Positions 56,601 through 64,000 of a DNA stretch of 64,000 nt are shown here, one piece after another. A program made the position numbers and the translations under genes. The notes beneath the pieces were generated by a model. That model ran no database searches, was not told the DNA's origin, and saw only the letters and a list, made by a program, of their open reading frames with translations. Origin of the DNA: Mytilus californianus (lineage: Eukaryota; Mollusca; Bivalvia; Mytilida; Mytilidae); NCBI RefSeq assembly GCF_021869535.1, contig NW_026262723.1, forward strand, positions 84,384,324 to 84,448,323. Direction: 5' to 3'. The number at the start of each line of letters is the position of its first letter. Within the stretch, counting starts at the first letter, position 1.

Positions 56601-59010
56601 AAAATTTATGTTGGTACCTCCTCAAAACCAACCTTTATTTACAGTAAAAACAACAATACCTTGTCAGGACAAAGTGTGTTCAATAAACTTTATATCGGTA
56701 CCTCCTAAGAACCAACCGTTATTCACAGTAAAAACAACAACACCTGATCAAAACTAAATTTTCTAAGTAAACTTTGTGTCGATACCTCCTCAGAACCAAC
56801 CGTAATTTATAGTAAAAACAACAACACCTGGTCAGAATTAAATTTTCTAGTAAACTGAGTGTCGGTAACTCCTCAGAACCAACCTTTATTTACAGTAAAA
56901 ACAACAATACATGGTCATAACTAATTTTTTAAGTAACCTGAATGTCGATACCTCCTCAGAACCAACCTTTATTTATAGTAAAACAACCATACCTTGTCAG
57001 AACTAAATTATTTAAGTAAACTTTATGTCAGTACCTCGCACAACCAACCTTTATTTACAGTAATAGCAACAATACCTGGTCAGAACTAAATTTTTCATAA
57101 GTAAACTTTTTGTTGGTACCTCCTCAGAAACAACCTTCATTTACAGTAAAAAACAATAAAACATTGTCAGAGTCAAATTTTCTCAGTAAACTTTATGTTG
57201 GTACCTACTAAGAACCAACCTTTATTTACAGTAAAAACAACAATACCTTGTCCGAACTAAATTTCCTAAGTAAACTGAATGTCGGTACCTCCTCAGAACC
57301 AACCTTTATTTACAGTAAAAACAACAATACCTTGGCACAACTAAATTTTTATAAGTAAACTGAGAGTCGGAACCTCCTCAGAACCAACCATTATTTACAG
57401 TAAAAATATTAATACCAGGTCAGAACTAAATTTTATAAGTAAACTTTATGTTGGTACCTCTTCACAACCAACCTTTATTTACAGTAAAAAGAACAATACC
57501 TTCTCAGGACTAAATGTTCTAAGTAAACTGAGTGTCGGAACCTCTTCAGAACCAACCATTATTTACAGTAAAAACATTAATACCAGGTCAGAACTAAATT
57601 TTATAAGTAAACTTTATGTTGGTACCTCCTCACAACCAACCTTTATTTACAGTAAAAACAACAATACCTTCTCAGGACAAAATGTCTTCAATAAACTTTA
57701 TATCGGTACCTCCTCAGAACCAACCTTTATTCACAGTAAAAACAACAACACCTGATCAAAACTAAATTTTCTAAGTAAACTTTATGTCGGTACCTCATCA
57801 GAACCAACCGTTATTTAAATTAAAACAACAAACCCTTGTCAGAACAAAATTTTCTAAGAAAACAGATTGTCGGTACCTCATCAGAACCAACCTTTATTTA
57901 CAGTAAAAACAACAACAATACCCTGTCAGAACTAAATTTTCTAAGTAACCTTTATGTCAGTACCTCCTCAGAACCAACCTTTATTTACAGTAAAAAAAAC
58001 AATACATGGTCAGAACTAATTTTTTTAAGTAACCTGAATTTCGATACCTCCTCAGAACCAACCTTAATTTATAGTAAAACAACCATACCTTGTCAGAACT
58101 AAATTATTTAAGTAAACTTTATGTCAGTACATCCATACAACCAACCTTTATTTACAGTAATAGCAACAATACCTGGTCAGACCTAAATTTTTCATAAGTA
58201 AACATTATGTTGGTACCTCCTCAGAAACAACCTTCATTTACAGTAAAAACAATAAAACTTTGTCAGAGTCAAATTTTCTAAGTAAACTTTATGTTGGTAC
58301 CTACTAAGAACCAACGTTTATTTACAGTAAAAACAACAATACCTTGTCCGAACTAAATTTCCTAAGTAAACTGAGTGTCGGAACCTCTTCAGAACCAACC
58401 ATTATTTGCAGTAAAAACAACAATACCAGGTCAGAACTAAATTTTATAAGTAAACTTTATGTTGGTACCTCCTCAAAACCAACCTTTATTTACAGTAAAA
58501 ACAACAATACCTTGTCAGGACAAAGTGTGTTCAATAAACTTTATATCGGTACCTCCTAAGAACCAACCTTTATTTACAGTAAAAACAACAATACCTTGTC
58601 CGAACTAAATTTCCAAAGTAAACTGAGTGTCGGAACCTCTTCAGAACCAACCATTATTTGCAGTAAAAACAACAACACCTGATCAAAACTAAATTTTCTA
58701 AGTAAACTTTATGTCGATACCTCCTCAGAACCAACCGTTATTTATAGTAAAAACAACAACAATACCCTGTCAGAACTAAATTTTCTAGTAAACTGAGTGT
58801 CGGTAACTCCTCAGAACAAACCTTTATTTACATTAAAAACAACAATACATGGTCAGAACTAATTTTTTTAAGTAACCTGAATGTCGATACCTTCTCAGAA
58901 CCAACCTTTATTTATAGTAAAACAACCATACCTTGTCAGAACTAAATTATTTAAGTAAACTTTATGGTAGTACCTCCTTACAACTAACCTTTATTTACAG
59001 TAATAGCAAC
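53610..59010 (+). repeat. Higher-order repeat within the array, about 2,270-bp period
   Basis: A marker unit with 'acagtaatagcaacaatacc' occurs at 53615, 54791, 55886, 57060, 58157 and 59000. Spacings alternate at about 1,175 and 1,096 bp (14 and 13 units), then 843 bp (10 units). Two neighbouring blocks add to about 2,270 bp and repeat with few differences (for example 55565-56288 against 57836-58559). Confidence 0.75.
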
Positions 59011-59952
59011 AATACCTGGTCAGAACTAAATTTTTCATAAGTAAACTTTATGTTGGAACCTCCTCAGAAACAACCTTCATTTACAATAAAAACAATAAAA
59101 CTTTGTCAGAGTCAAATTTTGTAAGTAAACTTTATGTTGGTTTCTACTAAGAACCAACCGTTGTTTACAGTAAAAACAACAATACCTTGGCAGAACTAAA
59201 TTTTCTAAGTAAACTGAGTGTCGGAACCTCTTCAGAACCAACCATTATTTACAGTAAAAACAACGATACCTTGTCAGAACTAATTTTTATAAGTAAACTT
59301 TATGTCGGTACCTCCTCAGAACCAACCATTATTTAGAGTAAAAACTACAAAAACAGGTCAGAACTAAATTTTATAAGTAAACTTTATGTTCGTACCTCCT
59401 AGAACCAACCGTTGTTTACAGTAAAAACAACAATACCTTGTCAGAAACAAATTTTTAAAGTAAATTTTATGTCGGTACCTCCACAGAACCAACCTTTATT
59501 TAAGTAAAACAACAATACCTTGTCAGAACCAAATCTCTTAAATAAACTTTATGTCGGTATCTCCTCAGAACCAACCGTTATTCACAGTAAAAACAACAAT
59601 ACTTTGTCAGAACTAAATTTTCTAGTAAACTGAGTGTCGGTACCTCCTCAGAACCAAACGTTATTTACAGTAAAAACAACAATACCTTGTCAGAACTAAA
59701 TTTTCTAGTAAACTGAGTGTCGGTACCTCCTCAGAACCAACTGTTATTTACAGTAATACAACAATACCTTGTCAGAACCAATTTTATAACTAAGCTTTAT
59801 GTCGGTACCTCCTCGGAAACAACCTTCATTTACGGTAAAAAAAAACAATATCTTGTCAGAATAAAATTTTCAAAGTAAACTTTATGTCGGTTCCTCCTCA
59901 GAACCAACCTTTATTTACAGTAAAAACAACAATACCTTGTCAGAAACAAATT

Positions 59953-62900
59953 TTTTAAGTAAATTTTATGTCGGTACCTCCTCGGAATCAACCATTATTT
60001 ACAGTAAAAACAACATGACCAGGTCAGAACTAAATTGTATAAGTCAACTTTATGTTGGTACCTCCTCGGACCTAGTCTTTATTTACAGTAAAAACAACCA
60101 TACCTTGTCAGAACTAAATTTTCTAAGTAAACTGAATGTCGGTTCCTCCTCAGAACCAATCGTTATTTACAGTAAAAACAACAATACCTTGTCAGCACCA
60201 ATTTTATAACTAAGCTTTATGTCGGTACCTCCTCAGAACCAACCGTTATTTACAGTAAAAACAACAATACCAGGTCAGAACTAAATTGTATAAGTAAACA
60301 TTTATGTTGGTACCTCCTCCGAACCAATCTTTATTTACAGTAAAAACAACCATACCTTGTAAGAACTAGATTTTTTAAAGTAAATTCTATGTCGGTACCT
60401 CCTCAGAACGAACCGTTATTTACAGTAAAAACAACAATACCAGGTCTGATCTAAATTTTCTAAGTAAAATTTATGTTGGTACCTCCTCAGAACCAATCTT
60501 TATTTATAGTAAAAACAACCATAACTTGTCAGAACCAAATTTATAACTAAGCTTTATGTTGGTACCTCCTCAGAAAAAACCTTTTTTTACAGTAAAAACA
60601 ACAATACCTGGTCAGAATTTAATTTTATAAGTAAACTTTATGTTGGTACCTCCTCAGAAACAACCTTTATTTACAGTAAAAACAGCAATACCAGGTCAGA
60701 ACTAAATTTTATAAGTAAACATTATGTTGGTACCTCCTCAGAACCAACCGTTATTTACAATAAAAACCACAATACCAGGTCAGAATTAAATTGTATAAGT
60801 CAACTTTATGTTGGTACCTCCTCAGAACTAGTCTTTATTTACAGTAAAAACAACCATATCTTGTCAGAACTTAATTTTCTAAGTAAACTGAGTGTCGGTA
60901 CCTCCTCAGAACCAACCGTTATTTACAGTAAAAACAACAATACCAGGTCTGATCTAAATTTTCTAAGTAAAATTTATGTTGGTACCTCCTCAGAACCAAT
61001 CTTTATTTATAGTAAAAACAACCATACCTTGTCAGAACCAAATTTATAACTAAGCTTTATGTTGGTACCTCCTCAGAAAAAACCTTTTTTTACAGTAAAA
61101 ACAACAATACCTGGTCAGAATTTAATTTTATAAGTAAACTTTATGTTGGTACCTCCTCAGAAACAACCTTTATTTACAGCAAAAACAGCAATACCTTGTC
61201 AGAACTAAATTTTATAAGTAAACATTATGTTGGTACCTCCTCAGAACCAACCGTTATTTACAATAAAAACCACAATACCAGGTCAGAATTAAATTGTATA
61301 AGTCAACTTTATGTTGGTACCTCCTCAGAAGTAGTCTTTATTTACAGTAAAAACAACCATATCTTGTCAGAACTTAATTTTCTAAGTAAACTGAGTGTCG
61401 GTACCTCCTCAGAACCAACCGTTATTTACAGTAAAAACAACAATACCTTGTCAGAACTAAGTTTTCTATGTAAACTTTATGTCGGTACCTCCTCAGAACC
61501 AACCTTTATTTACAGTAAAAACAACAAAACCTTGTCAGAACCGAATTTTCTAAGTAATTTTAAGTTGGTACCTCCTCAGAACCAAACTTTATTTAAGTAA
61601 AACAACAATACCTTGTCAGAACTAATTTTTTAAGTAAATTTTATGTCGGTACCTCCTCGGAATCAACCATTATTTACAGTAAAAACAACATGACCAGGTC
61701 AGAACTAAATTGTATAAGTCAACTTTATGTTGGTACCTCCTCGGACCTAGTCTTTATTTACAGTAAAAACAACCATACCTTGTCAGAACTAAATTTTCTA
61801 AGTAAACTGAATGTCGGTTCCTCCTCAGAACCAATCGTTATTTACAGTAAAAACAACAATACCTTGTCAGCACCAATTTTATAACTAAGCTTTATGTCGG
61901 TACCTCCTCAGAACCAACCGTTATTTACAGTAAAAACAACAATACCAGGTCAGAACTAAATTGTATAAGTAAACATTTATGTTGGTACCTCCTCCGAACC
62001 AATCTTTATTTACAGTAAAAACAACCATACCTTGTAAGAACTAGATTTTTTAAAGTAAATTCTATGTCGGTACCTCCTCAGAACGAACCGTTATTTACAG
62101 TAAAAACAACAATACCAGGTCTGATCTAAATTTTCTAAGTAAAATTTATGTTGGTACCTCCTCAGAACCAATCTTTATTTATAGTAAAAACAACCATAAC
62201 TTGTCAGAACCAAATTTATAACTAAGCTTTATGTTGGTACCTCCTCAGAAAAAACCTTTTTTTACAGTAAAAACAACAATACCTGGTCAGAATTTAATTT
62301 TATAAGTAAACTTTATGTTGGTACCTCCTCAGAAACAACCTTTATTTACAGTAAAAACAGCAATACCAGGTCAGAACTAAATTTTATAAGTAAACATTAT
62401 GTTGGTACCTCCTCAGAACCAACCGTTATTTACAATAAAAACCACAATACCAGGTCAGAATTAAATTGTATAAGTCAACTTTATGTTGGTACCTCCTCAG
62501 AACTAGTCTTTATTTACAGTAAAAACAACCATATCTTGTCAGAACTTAATTTTCTAAGTAAACTGAGTGTCGGTACCTCCTCAGAACCAACCGTTATTTA
62601 CAGTAAAAACAACAATACCAGGTCTGATCTAAATTTTCTAAGTAAAATTTATGTTGGTACCTCCTCAGAACCAATCTTTATTTATAGTAAAAACAACCAT
62701 ACCTTGTCAGAACCAAATTTATAACTAAGCTTTATGTTGGTACCTCCTCAGAAAAAACCTTTTTTTACAGTAAAAACAACAATACCTGGTCAGAATTTAA
62801 TTTTATAAGTAAACTTTATGTTGGTACCTCCTCAGAAACAACCTTTATTTACAGCAAAAACAGCAATACCTTGTCAGAACTAAATTTTATAAGTAAACAT

Positions 62901-63302
62901 TATGTTGGTACCTCCTCAGAACCAACCGTTATTTACAATAAAAACCACAATACCAGGTCAGAATTAAATTGTATAAGTCAACTTTATGTTGGTACCTCCT
63001 CAGAAGTAGTCTTTATTTACAGTAAAAACAACCATATCTTGTCAGAACTTAATTTTCTAAGTAAACTGAGTGTCGGTACCTCCTCAGAACCAACCGTTAT
63101 TTACAGTAAAAACAACAATACCTTGTCAGAACTAAGTTTTCTATGTAAACTTTATGTCGGTACCTCCTCAGAACCAACCTTTATTTACAGTAAAAACAAC
63201 AAAACCTTGTCAGAACCGAATTTTCTAAGTAATTTTAAGTTGGTACCTCCTCAGAACCAAACTTTATTTAAGTAAAACAACAATACCTTGTCAGAACTAA
63301 TT
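59953..63302 (+). repeat. Apparently perfect 1,675-bp duplication within the array
   Basis: The segment 59953-61627 is repeated directly at 61628-63302. Every stretch I compared was identical (for example the unusual 'aacaacatgaccaggtcaga' at 60010 and 61685, and the 134-codon open runs at 61196 and 62871). 1,675 bp is 20 units less 5 bp. This is either a very recent unequal exchange or an assembly artefact. Confidence 0.75.
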
Positions 63303-64000
63303 TTTATAAGTAAACTTTATATCGGTACCTCCTCAAAACCAACCTTAATTTACAGTAAAAACATAAGTATCTTGTCAGAACCAAATTTTCAAAGTAAACT
63401 TTATGTCGGTACATCCTCAGAACCAACCTTTATTTATACTAAAAACAACCATACCTTGTCAGAAACAAATTTTTTAAGTAAATTTTATGTCGGTACCTCC
63501 TCAGAACCAACCGTTATTTACAGTAAAAACAACAATACCAGGTCAGAACAAAATTGTATAAGTAAACTTTATGTTGATACCTCCTCAGAACCAATCTTTA
63601 TTTACAATAAAAACAACCATACCTTGTCAGAACAAGATTTTTTAAAGTAACTTTTATGTCGGTACCTCCTCAGAACGAACCGTTATTTACAGTAAAAACA
63701 CCAATACCAGGTCTGACCTAAATTTTCTAAGTAAAACTTATGTTGGTACCTCCTCAGAAACAATCTTTATTTATAGTAAAAACAACCATACCTTGTCAGA
63801 ACCAAATTTCCTAAGTAAACTTTACGTCGGTACCTCCTCAGAACCAACCTTTATTTACAGTAAAAACAACAAGACCTTGTCAGAAACAAATTTTTTAAGT
63901 AAATTTTATGTCGGTACTTCCTCAGAACCAACCATTATTTAGAGTAAAAACAACAATACCAGGTCAGAACTAAATTTTTTAAGTAAATTTTATGTCGGTA

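Larger units (their letters stand above)
53090..64000 (+). repeat. 84-bp tandem array, about 130 units, continues past the window end
   Basis: Each unit carries GGTACC (KpnI), 'cctcagaaccaacctttatt', 'acagtaaaaacaacaatacc' and 'tcagaactaaattttctaag'. The consensus is open in one frame for 28 codons per unit. It splits into two related halves: SKNNNTLSELNFL (13 codons) and SKLYVGTSSEPTFIY (15 codons). Many units have the frame cut by one-base changes (cctactaag, acctgatca) or small indels, so the longest open run is 168 codons. No start signal, exon border or signal peptide is visible at the array's beginning. I see a large minisatellite, possibly descended from a coding repeat. Variable positions such as ctttat/cgttat/cattat and ccttgtc/ccaggtc change the encoded residue. 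Confidence 0.9.

Noticed and set aside
53090-64000. CRISPR-like array
   Set aside because: There are no unique spacers between constant repeats; units are contiguous and diverge throughout. The setting is eukaryotic.

Overview
The window looks like nuclear DNA of a bivalve mollusc, most likely a marine mussel (Mytilus or a close relative). This rests on AT-rich intergenic DNA, spliced genes with GT..AG introns, an expanded-family Mab-21/cGLR-type gene, and many copies of interspersed repeats that I recall from mussel and oyster sequences. No database search was possible, so the species call is inference. Nothing looks bacterial, viral or organellar. Layout: 1-10 kb is gene-free repeat ground with a Penelope-type tail, a tandem pair of hammerhead-ribozyme-bearing repeats, two copies of the commonest dispersed repeat (family A), a compound palindrome with tRNA-like SINE heads, and microsatellites. 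A long open frame at 10.05-11.88 kb encodes an unrecognised, probably secreted protein of about 610 residues. From 12 to 32 kb lie decayed Penelope-like (PLE) fragments, six family A relics (five in the forward orientation and one short reverse end), 21-bp and 17-bp minisatellites arranged as fold-back or terminal-inverted-repeat elements, and a 200-bp palindrome carrying two hammerhead-like cores. From 32.9 to 35.4 kb lies the best gene: a two-coding-exon Mab-21/cGAS-like receptor candidate of about 743 residues with the acidic nucleotidyltransferase residues kept. Its decayed paralogue at 41.1-44.6 kb has a frameshift, three in-frame stops, a lost acidic residue and a first exon cut by a repeat. 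Between 36 and 41 kb are further dispersed elements. From 46.5 to 47.8 kb lie a hammerhead relic and a 147-bp tandem-repeat element. At 48.3-51.7 kb lies a nearly complete PLE with an unusual domain order (GIY-YIG nuclease before the reverse transcriptase), bounded by related direct repeats and broken by one frameshift. From about 53.09 kb to the window end runs an array of some 130 copies of an 84-bp repeat. The consensus is open for 28 codons, and the unit is itself an old in-frame 13+15-codon dimer. The array has higher-order repeats, one of them an apparently perfect 1,675-bp duplication. The main functional theme is a probable innate-immune nucleotidyltransferase locus with a dead tandem copy. 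The other theme is a dense set of mobile elements, several with self-cleaving-ribozyme signatures or fold-back architecture.
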